Shown: positions 9,046-17,198 of the stretch, in pieces
Position numbering within the stretch: position 1 is the stretch's first letter
Layout of the letters: each line of letters opens with the position of its first letter
Source of the DNA: Hyphomicrobium sp.
GTDB lineage: Bacteria > Pseudomonadota > Alphaproteobacteria > Rhizobiales > Hyphomicrobiaceae
Direction: 5' to 3'
NCBI GenBank assembly: GCA_003987725.1
Contig: RXJH01000010.1
Span: 229,221-293,220 of the forward strand
DNA: 64,000 nucleotides
Program-made: the position numbers and the translations under genes
Notes under the pieces: generated by a model
What the model saw: only the letters and a program-made list of their open reading frames with translations
Told to the model about the DNA's origin: nothing
Database searches by the model: none

Positions 9046-9543
9046 ATGAAGGGTAACGACGAAATCATCACCCGTTTGAACGAGGCACTGAAGCTCGAAC
9101 TGGGTGCCGTCAACCAATATTGGTTACACTACAGGCTGCTGGACAACTGGGGCTTCAAAAAGCTCGCCAAGAAGGAGCGGGAAGAGTCCATCGAAGAAAT
9201 GCACCATGCGGATCGTCTGATTGATCGCATCATTTTCCTCGAAGGGCATCCGAACCTGCAGTATGTCGCGCCGCTCATGATCGGCGAGAACATCAAGGAA
9301 GTTCTCGAATGCGATCTCAAGGGCGAGCATATCGCACGCGACTATTACAAAGCCTCGCGTGAGATCTGCTTCAACCACGGTGATTACGTGACGAAGATGC
9401 TGTTCGATGACCTCCTGAAGGACGAGGAGAGCCACATCGATTTCCTCGAAACGCAGCTCGAGCTTTTGAACACCATCGGTGTCGCTCTCTACGGCCAGCT
9501 CAACGCGGCCAGCGCCGACAAGGCGGAAGGCGACGCCTCGTAA
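9046..9543 (+). CDS. bfr: Bacterioferritin
   Basis: Bacterioferritin forms a 24-subunit haem-containing shell that oxidises Fe(II) and stores it as a mineral in the cytosol. In this 165-residue protein all ferroxidase ligands are at the standard positions: Glu18, Glu51, His54, Glu94, Glu127 and His130. The haem ligand Met52 is also present, so the protein looks fully active. ATG at 9046 is supported by GGAG six bases upstream. A Bfd-like ferredoxin precedes it on the same strand, and an Irr-type box and a terminator hairpin bracket it, suggesting its own iron-controlled transcript. Confidence 0.97.
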   Translation: MKGNDEIITRLNEALKLELGAVNQYWLHYRLLDNWGFKKLAKKEREESIEEMHHADRLIDRIIFLEGHPNLQYVAPLMIGENIKEVLECDLKGEHIARDYYKASREICFNHGDYVTKMLFDDLLKDEESHIDFLETQLELLNTIGVALYGQLNAASADKAEGDAS

Positions 9544-9551
9544 CTTTTTCG

Positions 9552-9590
9552 CGCGTGCGGCTGTCTCACCCGAGCTGGCCGCACGCGTTT
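9552..9590 (+). terminator. Terminator hairpin after bfr
   Basis: CGCGTGCGGC at 9552-9561 and GCCGCACGCG at 9578-9587 form a perfect 10-base stem around a 16-base loop, followed by TTT. It begins eight bases after the bfr stop. The T-run is short, so termination may be partial. It also separates bfr from the convergent mutL gene. Confidence 0.6.
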
Positions 9591-9629
9591 CTCGTCACCG
9601 CACCCACTTCGCCGGTGGCATTACCTGCG

Positions 9630-11459
9630 TCACCTACGTCCGAACAGACGCTCGATGTCGGATAGCTTCAGCGCGACGTAGGTCGGGCGGCCATGGTTGC
9701 ATTGGCCGGAATAGGGCGTCGCCTCCATCTGGCGAAGCAGCGCGTTCATTTCCTCGACCGTTAGCCTCCGTCCTGAGCGGACGCTGCCGTGGCAGGCCAT
9801 CCGCGACGCGACGCTGTCGAGCCGGTCCTTCAAGGCGCGCGCGGTGCCGTCGCTCCGAAGCTCCGCTGCGAGATCCTTGACGAGGCCTTCGACGTCGGTT
9901 TCGCCGAGCAGCGCCGGAACCTCGCGAACCGCGACTGCTCCGCCGCCGAAGCTTTCGATCACAAGGCCAAGCTCCGCCAGCTCGTCACTGCGGGCGACGA
10001 GACTGTCGGCGTCGTCATCGTCGAGTTCGATAATCGCCGGGATTAGCAGCCCTTGCCGCGCCACGCCCCCGCTCGCGAGCGATGCCTTGAGCTTCTCGTA
10101 GACGAGGCGTTCATGCGCGGCGTGCTGATCGACGATGACGAGGCCGTCGCGCGTCTGCGCCACGATATAATTCTCGTGGACCTGCGCGCGTACGGCGCCG
10201 AGCGGCTTGTCGACCGTTTCGCCTGCCGCAACCGGCTCGGCCAATGTCCGCGCGTCGGCGCTTGGGGCATCAAGGACGGCAAAAGGTGTCTGCGCTCGCT
10301 CGGAGAAGCCCGACGGGGCGCTCGGCGGCTGCCATTGATAACTGGCGCCGCCGGATGAATACGACGGTGGCGGTGGCATCCCCGCGTTCGGCAAAACGCC
10401 AGTCGCGAAGCTTTCAACCGTCAGCACGCCGCCTTGCGCGGATGCCCGATGTCCGGCCGTCGCCAGCGCTTCCGACAGCGCCCGGACCATCAGTGCGCGC
10501 ACGCGTCCGGCATCGCGAAAACGAACCTCGGCCTTGGCGGGGTGGACGTTCACATCGACATCGGACGGCGCGACATCGAGAAACAACGAGAGCAACGGCG
10601 AGCGGCCACGCGGAATGAGGTCGCCGTAAGCCGCGCGGACGGCGCCGATCAGGAGCTTGTCCCTCACCGGACGGCCGTTGACGAAAAGGAACTGCTGCGT
10701 GCTGTCCTGCCGGTGAAGTGTCGGCAGTCCGGCGAACCCAAAGACGCGCATCGGCGCGGTCGCGCCGCTTCCGGCGCCTGAGACCTCGAGCGCGTCGTCC
10801 ATGAATTCGCGCCCCATGATGGTGCCGATGCGTTCGAGCCAGGCAGCGGACGAGCGGTCGCCGCGCGCGAAGATCGCGGGCTTCTTTTCACCCGTCTGTA
10901 GCGTGAAGCCGATATCCGGATGCGCCATCGCGAGACGGCGGACGATGTCCGTCACAGCCATTGCCTCGGCGCGCTCGGATTTCAGAAACTTCAGACGCGC
11001 AGGCGTCGCGGAAAAGAGATCGCGCACTTCGACGACCGTGCCGCGATTGACGGCAGCCGGGCCGACCGGCGCTTTCGCGCCTCGCGTGACGACGATGGCC
11101 GCGCCCTGGTTCGCATCTGCAGGGCGCGAGCGGATTTCGAGACGCGCGATCGAGCCGATGGACGGCAGAGCTTCACCGCGAAAGCCGAGGCAGCGAATAT
11201 CGAAGAGATCCTCCTCGTCGAGCTTCGACGTGGCGTGACGTTCGACGGCGAGAAGCAAATCATCCGGCGTCATGCCGGAGCCGTCGTCCGTCACACGGAT
11301 GAGCGACAGCCCGCCAGCGGCGATGACGATCTCGACTTGCGTTGCGCCGGCGTCGATCGCGTTCTCGACGAGTTCCTTGACGACGCTCGCCGGGCGCTCG
11401 ACGACCTCGCCCGCCGCGATGCGGTTGACCGTTTCTGGCGAAAGCTGCCGGATGGCCAC
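9630..11459 (-). CDS. mutL: DNA mismatch repair endonuclease MutL
   Basis: MutL links MutS mismatch recognition to downstream strand removal. The 609-residue protein has the GHKL ATPase N-terminus (MAIRQLSPETVNRIAAGEVV, ELVENAIDAG, DDGSGM, TSKL and GFRGEALPSI). After a variable proline/serine-rich linker near residues 360-400 comes the C-terminal dimerisation domain with DQHAAHERLVYE and ending MACHGSVRSGRRL ... PTYVALKLSDIERLFGRR. The DQHAAHERL and ACHGSVR segments match the metal-binding motifs of nicking-competent MutL proteins, expected where MutH is absent. It is flanked by convergent bfr and by upstream pgi. Confidence 0.96.
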   Translation of the reverse strand: MAIRQLSPETVNRIAAGEVVERPASVVKELVENAIDAGATQVEIVIAAGGLSLIRVTDDGSGMTPDDLLLAVERHATSKLDEEDLFDIRCLGFRGEALPSIGSIARLEIRSRPADANQGAAIVVTRGAKAPVGPAAVNRGTVVEVRDLFSATPARLKFLKSERAEAMAVTDIVRRLAMAHPDIGFTLQTGEKKPAIFARGDRSSAAWLERIGTIMGREFMDDALEVSGAGSGATAPMRVFGFAGLPTLHRQDSTQQFLFVNGRPVRDKLLIGAVRAAYGDLIPRGRSPLLSLFLDVAPSDVDVNVHPAKAEVRFRDAGRVRALMVRALSEALATAGHRASAQGGVLTVESFATGVLPNAGMPPPPSYSSGGASYQWQPPSAPSGFSERAQTPFAVLDAPSADARTLAEPVAAGETVDKPLGAVRAQVHENYIVAQTRDGLVIVDQHAAHERLVYEKLKASLASGGVARQGLLIPAIIELDDDDADSLVARSDELAELGLVIESFGGGAVAVREVPALLGETDVEGLVKDLAAELRSDGTARALKDRLDSVASRMACHGSVRSGRRLTVEEMNALLRQMEATPYSGQCNHGRPTYVALKLSDIERLFGRR

Positions 11460-11551
11460 CCTGAACGTCCCCTCAATCGAAAAGCGCCCTAACCTTTTAT
11501 TTCAGCGCAATTCCGCGCGCAAAACCGCTGCACACTTTTGCCGGAATTGCT

Positions 11552-12931
11552 TTAGGCGCCTTTCGCGAGGCGCTCCTTCGTCAAGACTTTCGCAAGCTCG
11601 ACCCCCGGCTGATCGAACGGATCGACGCCCAGCAGACGGCCTGCGAGAATCGTTTCGATCATAAAGTGCATCACGATCGCACCGATGGTTTTTTCGTCGA
11701 GTTTTGCAATGTCGATTGTTCGCACCGGGCGGCCGACCTGGGCCAGAGCTTCCGGCATAGCGTGCGACTGGGCGGAGACGATATCGCCGACGGTGTGGCC
11801 GCCGAGCATATCGGCGCCAGCGATGACCGCCAGGTCGCGATCAATCCGCGGGCCGACGCCCTCACTCGCGACGCGAACGATGGTCAGATAATGCTCGCGC
11901 GGGCCGTCCATGAAGAGCTGGAGCTGGCTGTGCTGATCGAGGGGCCCAAGCGCGCCAAGCGGCGTCGTTCCCTCGCCGCCCTTGCCCAGGCTTTCCGCCC
12001 AGAGTTGCACGAACCATGCGGCGAGGCGTCCGAGCCGGTCGTTGTACGGCATCATGACGAGCGTCTTGATGCCCTTTTCTTTCGAGAGCGCGACGGCGGT
12101 CGCGGCACCGATGGCGGGTGCGAAATCCTGCGGTTTGCCCGATGCGAGGAGCGCGTCGACCACGCCTTTGGCGCCGGACCGGATGGCGCGCGGATCGAGG
12201 CCGCGGGCGATGGCGGGCATCAGGCCGACGTTGGTCAGGCACGAGAAGCGGCCGCCGATGCCGGTGTGATGCTCCAGCAGCGGAATGTTGAATTTCGAGA
12301 ACAGGGATCTCAGGCCATTCGCCTTACCGGGCTTATCCGGCTCGGTGATGCCGAGGAAGAGTTTCGGGATTTGGGCTTCGAGACCGGCGGCCTTGACCGC
12401 CGTCAGCGCCGCGATGGCCTGCGCCAATGTCTCCGCCGTGCCGCCCGACTTCGACGTCACGATGAAGCGCGTCGTTGCGAGGTCGAGGGACTTGAGAACG
12501 CTCTCGAGCGTGGCGCCGTCGAGGTTGGCGTAAAATCTGGTGCGCGGGCGGTTGCGCTGACCCGGCAGGGCCACGCCTGCGATATTCCACCCTGCGAATT
12601 GGGCGAACAGTTCGCCGCCGAGGCTCGAGCCGCCGGTGCCGAAAAACACGATCGTCTTCGCGCCTTCGGAGAGCTTCGCGTACGCGGCTTCGGCATCGGC
12701 AATATCGCGCTCTTCCTCGGCGATCCGCAGAAGCGGGAGCTTGCCTGTCCGATAATCGTCTTTCAGCGCTTCGACGTGGGGGGCGATGCGGTCGACCCAT
12801 GCGGAATGCTTGGACGGCGCGAGGCCATGTTCGCCAATCGCGCCTTCGAGACATCCGTCAATGCTCTGCCGAAACGCACTTTCTTCGTGCCGGTGCCCGT
12901 CTTGCATCGCCGCCCAACGCTCCTTGTTCAA
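11552..12931 (-). CDS. pgi: Glucose-6-phosphate isomerase
   Basis: Pgi interconverts glucose-6-phosphate and fructose-6-phosphate in glycolysis and gluconeogenesis. The 459-residue protein contains the sugar-phosphate (SIS) loops VFFGTGGSSLGGE and VTSKSGGTAETLAQ, and the later segments GIGGRFSCLTNVGL and DQHSQLQLFMDGP. It is clearly shorter than E. coli Pgi (about 549 aa) but similar to other alphaproteobacterial enzymes. It ends 92 bases upstream of mutL on the same strand. Confidence 0.93.
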   Translation of the reverse strand: MNKERWAAMQDGHRHEESAFRQSIDGCLEGAIGEHGLAPSKHSAWVDRIAPHVEALKDDYRTGKLPLLRIAEEERDIADAEAAYAKLSEGAKTIVFFGTGGSSLGGELFAQFAGWNIAGVALPGQRNRPRTRFYANLDGATLESVLKSLDLATTRFIVTSKSGGTAETLAQAIAALTAVKAAGLEAQIPKLFLGITEPDKPGKANGLRSLFSKFNIPLLEHHTGIGGRFSCLTNVGLMPAIARGLDPRAIRSGAKGVVDALLASGKPQDFAPAIGAATAVALSKEKGIKTLVMMPYNDRLGRLAAWFVQLWAESLGKGGEGTTPLGALGPLDQHSQLQLFMDGPREHYLTIVRVASEGVGPRIDRDLAVIAGADMLGGHTVGDIVSAQSHAMPEALAQVGRPVRTIDIAKLDEKTIGAIVMHFMIETILAGRLLGVDPFDQPGVELAKVLTKERLAKGA

Positions 12932-13020
12932 ATCTGTTCCGGCCTAGCCGATTTCAGATGTGCGGCCAAGAGCGCATCATGGCGATGCGGCCGTTGCGCG
13001 GCGAGGATCCACCCCAGACA

Positions 13021-13046
13021 GTCATCCCCGCGCAGGCGGGGATGAC
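13021..13046. repeat. Short GTCATCCCC hairpin element
   Basis: GTCATCCCCGC (13021-13031) and GCGGGGATGAC (13036-13046) form an 11-base perfect stem with a 4-base GCAG loop. It lies between the start of pgi and the end of the M16 gene. No T-run follows on either strand, so it is probably a dispersed palindrome rather than a classical terminator. The GTCATCC ends resemble the termini of the larger repeats in this window. Confidence 0.7.
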
Positions 13047-13067
13047 GTTTGTTGCGAAATACGAATT

Positions 13068-14495
13068 TTAGCCGCGATCGGGAACCGCGAGCGCCGGCTG
13101 CAGGGCCGCGGGCGAGGCCGACTTCAAACCGGCCGGCTTGCCAACGATCGTGACGACCAGATCGTCCGGCTTCAGAAGCCGGGCGGCGACGCGCTTCGCA
13201 TCCTCGACCGTGACGGCATTGATCAGCTTGTTGCGGTTCTCGACATAATCCGGTCCGAAGCCTTCCTGCATCAGCCCCAAGAGCTGAGAGGCGATCTTCG
13301 AGTTCGTGTCGAAGCGCAACGCGTAAGAGCCAGTGAGATAGGCCTTGGCGGCATCGAGATCCTCTTTCGACGGACCGTTCTCGGCCATCTTCTTCAGCTC
13401 GTTGCGGATGATGTCGAGGCTCTCGCCCATCGCCGCGTTCTTCGTCGCGACGCTGCCGACGAGGATCGAGGTCTGCTGATAGGGCTGAATGTAGGTGTAG
13501 ACGGAATAGGCAAGGCCGCGCTTCTCGCGCACCTCTTCCATCAGCTTCGCCGAGAAGCCGCCGCCACCCAGGATGTGGTTGACGACGAATGCCGTGATGA
13601 AATCGGGATCCTTGCGCGGCATCGCGCCGAGCCCGAACACGGCGACCGATTGCGGCACACCCATCTCGACGATCTTCTGGCTGCCGCCCTTCGCCGGTTC
13701 CGTCTGCGCGACGGGGATGAGATTGGCCTTCTCGGGCAAAGCGCCGAACACATCGTCGATGAGCTTGCCGAGCTGCTCCGGCGTGATATCGCCGACGGCG
13801 ACGACCTTCAGGTTGTCACGCGCGAACGTGCGCTTGTGATAATCGAGTAGATCTTCGCGCGTAATCTTCGAGACCGTTTCCACCGTGCCGTTCGACGGGC
13901 GCGCATAGGGATGTCCCGGGAAAGCCTGCGCGTACCATTCGCGCATCGCGACCTTCTCGGGGTCTTTGTCGGCGTAGATCAGGTTGGCGATGAGCTGCTG
14001 GCGAATACGTTCGACGGCGTCGGTGTCGAAGCGCGGCTTCTGCACGGAAAGCTTGAGGAGATCGACGGCCTTGTCGCGGTTTGCCGACAGCGTTTCGAAC
14101 GATCCGTAAAGCGAATCCTTGCTGTCGTCGTAGCTCATGCGCATGGCGATATCTTCCATGCGCTCCTGGTATTCCTGGGATTTGATGTCGCCAGCGCCCT
14201 CATCCATCATCGCAGTGAGGAAGTTGGAGAGCCCCTCCTTGCCCGGCGGGTCCTGTGTGTTGCCGCCGTCGAAGGCGTAGCGCAACGAGATGAGCGGAAC
14301 GCTGTGCTCTTCGACGAGCCAAGCTTCAATTCCGCCGGGTGATTTGATTTTCTGAATGTTCATTGCGGCTGCTTGGTGACTGACGGATGCGGTGAACAAC
14401 ACAGCCAGCACCGGAAGGGCCAAGGCGATGTTGAGACGGACTGCTTTGCGAGCAAGCACAGCAGCCGTTCGATAAAAACCTATCATCAATTTCAC
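13068..14495 (-). CDS. M16 family peptidase-like protein, inactive-type subunit
   Basis: A 475-residue M16-fold protein with an N-terminal hydrophobic export signal ending near HQAAA. It aligns with the M16 core (LRYAFDGGNTQDPPGKEGLSNFLTAMMDEG), but where active enzymes have HxxEH this protein has none, so it cannot bind the zinc. The C-terminal partner-type segment GGGGFSAKLMEEVREKRGLAYSVY is intact. Its start overlaps the stop of the active M16 gene by 4 bases. In such pairs the inactive protein commonly forms a heterodimer that completes the peptidase chamber, probably in the periplasm here. Confidence 0.88.
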   Translation of the reverse strand: MKLMIGFYRTAAVLARKAVRLNIALALPVLAVLFTASVSHQAAAMNIQKIKSPGGIEAWLVEEHSVPLISLRYAFDGGNTQDPPGKEGLSNFLTAMMDEGAGDIKSQEYQERMEDIAMRMSYDDSKDSLYGSFETLSANRDKAVDLLKLSVQKPRFDTDAVERIRQQLIANLIYADKDPEKVAMREWYAQAFPGHPYARPSNGTVETVSKITREDLLDYHKRTFARDNLKVVAVGDITPEQLGKLIDDVFGALPEKANLIPVAQTEPAKGGSQKIVEMGVPQSVAVFGLGAMPRKDPDFITAFVVNHILGGGGFSAKLMEEVREKRGLAYSVYTYIQPYQQTSILVGSVATKNAAMGESLDIIRNELKKMAENGPSKEDLDAAKAYLTGSYALRFDTNSKIASQLLGLMQEGFGPDYVENRNKLINAVTVEDAKRVAARLLKPDDLVVTIVGKPAGLKSASPAALQPALAVPDRG

Positions 14496-15907
14496 CTCAA
14501 TTCGCCGGACGGTGATGGGGCGGGAAGATCTTCGGCCTGCGCGACGCCGGACTGATCAGGAATGAGATAGCCGGTAACCGAGTCCTTGAGATCGAGATAC
14601 TTGGCGGCGACTTTCTTGACGTCGTCTGCCGTCACCTTCGAGATGTTCGCGGGCCAGGCCTCGACGTCGGCGACGGTGCGGCCGACCGCAAGGTTCCAGC
14701 CGTAGCGGCGCGCCAGCGTCGCCTGGTTGTCGCTGTCGTAGACGTAGTCGGCGAGGTAGCTGTTCTTGGCGCGGGTCAGCTCGGTGTCGGTGACGCCGTT
14801 CTTGACGATGTTGGCCAGAACGTCGTCGGCCGCGGCCTCGACCTTCTCCAGCGGCACGCCGTCGGCGGCAACCGCGTAGAGCGAGATCGTTCCGCCATCG
14901 AGGCCGTAACCGGAATAGTCACCGCCTGCGCTCGACGCGAGTTTCGATTCAACGACAAGCTTCTTGTAGATGCGGCTGGTCGAGCCCGAGCCTGCGATCT
15001 TCATCAGGATGTCGAGCGCTTCCGCTTCACCGGGCTTAGCCGTGACATAGCTCGGCGTCTGATAATAGCGCTGGAATGAGTAGTTGCCGGCGCGCGGATC
15101 TTTGAGCGTCAAGCGCCGTGGCACGAGCTGCGGCGGATCGGTCGGCCGCTGGCGCGTGGCCGGCACGGTCGGGTTCGCGGGGATCTTGCCGTAGGTCTCA
15201 TCCGCGAGCTTGCGAACTTCGTCGGCCGTTACGTCGCCCGAGACGACGAGAATGGCGTTGTTCGGCGCGTAATAGTGCTTGTAGAAATCGAGCGCGTTCT
15301 GGCGCGAGAGCTTCGCCATCTCGTGGTACCAGCCGATGACCGGCTTGCCGTAGGGATGGTTCTGATAGAGCGCCGCGTTCATCTGCTCATCGAGGATCGA
15401 CGACGGATTGTTCTCGATGCGCGAGCGGCGTTCCTCGAGAATAACGTCGCGCTCGGTGAGCACTTCCTTTTCATCGAGGCGAAGATGGACCATGCGGTCG
15501 GCTTCCATCTCCATCATCTTGCCAAGACGGTCTTTCGAGACGCGCTGGAAGTAGGCGGTCGCGTCGTTGCCGGTGAAGGCATTGTCCTGGCCGCCGAGGC
15601 GTCCGACGATCTTCGAGAATTCGCCGACCGGAATCTTGTCCGTCGACTTGAACATCAGATGCTCGAGGAAGTGGGCGATGCCGGAGGTTCCGCGCACTTC
15701 GTCCGCGGCGCCGACCCTGTACCACACCATGTGCGTGACGACGGGCGAGCGGTGGTCGGGGATTACGACCACGTCCATGCCGTTCGCGAGTTTGAACTCG
15801 GTAGCGCGGGTCGTGCCGTCGGCGGCGTGGGCTTGTGGGTTCACTGCGAGCATGAGCATTGCCAATAGGGTTAAGAGGCTAAATCGGGAGGACGTCGCAA
15901 GACGCAT
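14492..15907 (-). CDS. M16 family zinc peptidase, catalytic subunit
   Basis: A 471-residue periplasmic metallopeptidase. The signal peptide is MRLATSSRFSLLTLLAMLML up to AHA. The inverted zinc motif H79-FLE82-H83 is present in GIAHFLEHLMFKST, with downstream glutamates in VLTERDVILEERRSRIENN acting as the third ligand. M16 enzymes degrade peptides within a two-lobed chamber. The adjacent gene, overlapping by 4 bases, encodes the non-catalytic partner. The substrate is unknown; the neighbouring lipoprotein and lspA suggest an envelope housekeeping role, but only by position. Confidence 0.92.
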   Translation of the reverse strand: MRLATSSRFSLLTLLAMLMLAVNPQAHAADGTTRATEFKLANGMDVVVIPDHRSPVVTHMVWYRVGAADEVRGTSGIAHFLEHLMFKSTDKIPVGEFSKIVGRLGGQDNAFTGNDATAYFQRVSKDRLGKMMEMEADRMVHLRLDEKEVLTERDVILEERRSRIENNPSSILDEQMNAALYQNHPYGKPVIGWYHEMAKLSRQNALDFYKHYYAPNNAILVVSGDVTADEVRKLADETYGKIPANPTVPATRQRPTDPPQLVPRRLTLKDPRAGNYSFQRYYQTPSYVTAKPGEAEALDILMKIAGSGSTSRIYKKLVVESKLASSAGGDYSGYGLDGGTISLYAVAADGVPLEKVEAAADDVLANIVKNGVTDTELTRAKNSYLADYVYDSDNQATLARRYGWNLAVGRTVADVEAWPANISKVTADDVKKVAAKYLDLKDSVTGYLIPDQSGVAQAEDLPAPSPSGELR

Positions 15908-16155
15908 TATGGCGATCCTTAGAACCGTAAGCGTTAAAGCGCTGCCTGACGTTTTTCATCCTAAACCGAAATCCGGTACCGGGGATTAGTTTGATCCGCG
16001 TGGGATGTTCGTCAGTGCAAAAAGTTTCGCCAATGAGCGGCATTCGATGAATGAAAGTCAAATGACAAGGCGTTCATCTCGGGTCGCAAACATGCCTACC
16101 AATCGGCATCATCATGCGGCGGAAAAGAATTGATTATGGGGCGGACAAACAGAAC

Positions 16156-16626
16156 TTACTGGCTCTGCGAATCGTCGTCGCCGTTATCGGTCGATCCGGT
16201 CGTCCAATTCTTGACCGCGTTGAAGATCGACGGCTTGCACGGGCCTAGCGGTCCGGCGGCGGAATCGGCGGAGTCATCGCCGCGAGCCTTCGGTTCTTCA
16301 TAGTTTGTCTTGCAGTATGCATCCTGCTGTCTTTGCAGCTCGGCCTGCGACACCTTCAACTTCTTGTCGGGGTCTTGGATTTCGGCGAGCGTCGGCTGTT
16401 CGGCCTTGCCGCTACCCGGTGGCGGGAGGGCCTCGAGGCCCGGCGGCACAACAAGAGGCTGACGCACAGCCATCTTGGGATCACCTTTCGGGGCGCCATC
16501 GCCATTCAAGCCCATGGCGTCGAAAACCTTGCCATTGAGCTGAACGCCATCAAAACCGCCGCAGCCCGCCATGAACAGCGAAAGCGCGATGGCAAGACCG
16601 ATTTTGTGCACCGAATTCAATGACAT
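16156..16626 (-). CDS. Small outer-membrane-type lipoprotein (possibly DUF3035-like)
   Basis: A 156-residue predicted lipoprotein. A hydrophobic signal is followed by the lipobox FMAGC, with the lipidated Cys22. The mature part is low-complexity and hydrophilic, including RQPLVVPPGLEALPPPG. This proline-rich segment resembles alphaproteobacterial DUF3035 proteins encoded near lspA and M16 peptidases; the match is from memory and tentative. Two cysteines (in DAYCKTN and GPCKPS) could form a disulfide. It lies 62 bases downstream of lspA, the peptidase that would process it. Confidence 0.75.
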   Translation of the reverse strand: MSLNSVHKIGLAIALSLFMAGCGGFDGVQLNGKVFDAMGLNGDGAPKGDPKMAVRQPLVVPPGLEALPPPGSGKAEQPTLAEIQDPDKKLKVSQAELQRQQDAYCKTNYEEPKARGDDSADSAAGPLGPCKPSIFNAVKNWTTGSTDNGDDDSQSQ

Positions 16627-16688
16627 GCTTATTTGCCCGTGTCTTCGACCGACACGCCCCCGAGCCCGGATAAGCCGACTTTGCGGCG

Positions 16689-17198
16689 CTAATGCGACTC
16701 GCCCCTGAATGACTCATACAACAGGCCAATGACGCCAGCAACGATAGCTACGTCGGCGACATTAAAGACATACCAGTGGAAACCGAAGGCGTGCAGCGAG
16801 ATGAAATCAGCGACGCCGCCGATTCGCAGGCGGTCGATGGCGTTGCCAATTGCGCCGCCGATGATCAGGCCAAGGCTAACCGCCATCAGCCGGCTCCCCT
16901 TGCTCCAATTCAACCAGAACCAGAGGCAGGCGCTCGCCAGAACCGCGAACGCGACCAGCATGTATTGGCCCTCGGCGCTTTCCTGATTGAACAGCGAATA
17001 GCTGACGCCGATGTTCTTCACGAACACCAGATCGAGAAACGGCGTGATCTCGACGCGGCCCTTCGCCTCGATGCCGTAGATCTCCAGCATCCAGAACTTG
17101 TGCGCCTGATCGACGGCCACCGTCGCGACGAGGACAACGAGCGCCAGCAGCGCCCATCTGCTCCAGACGACGCTTCTCGACTCCGCCACCTCGCTCAT
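16689..17198 (-). CDS. lspA: Lipoprotein signal peptidase (signal peptidase II)
   Basis: LspA cleaves the signal peptide of prolipoproteins at the diacylglyceryl cysteine in the inner membrane. The 169-residue protein has four hydrophobic segments and the two catalytic aspartates, Asp122 in [14 protein letters not shown] and Asp149 in FNVADVAI. The conserved NIGVSYSLF stretch is also present. The start codon overlaps the ileS stop by four bases (ATGA), so ileS and lspA are co-translated, a widespread arrangement. Confidence 0.95.
   Translation of the reverse strand: MSEVAESRSVVWSRWALLALVVLVATVAVDQAHKFWMLEIYGIEAKGRVEITPFLDLVFVKNIGVSYSLFNQESAEGQYMLVAFAVLASACLWFWLNWSKGSRLMAVSLGLIIGGAIGNAIDRLRIGGVADFISLHAFGFHWYVFNVADVAIVAGVIGLLYESFRGESH

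Noticed and set aside
11666-13045. A 459-codon plus-strand open frame opposite pgi
   Set aside because: Complete overlap with pgi, which has all family motifs. The antisense product shows no domain.
13021-13046. Hairpin considered as a CRISPR repeat or classical terminator
   Set aside because: Single copy at this site with no spacers, and no T-run on either side. Treated as a short dispersed palindrome.
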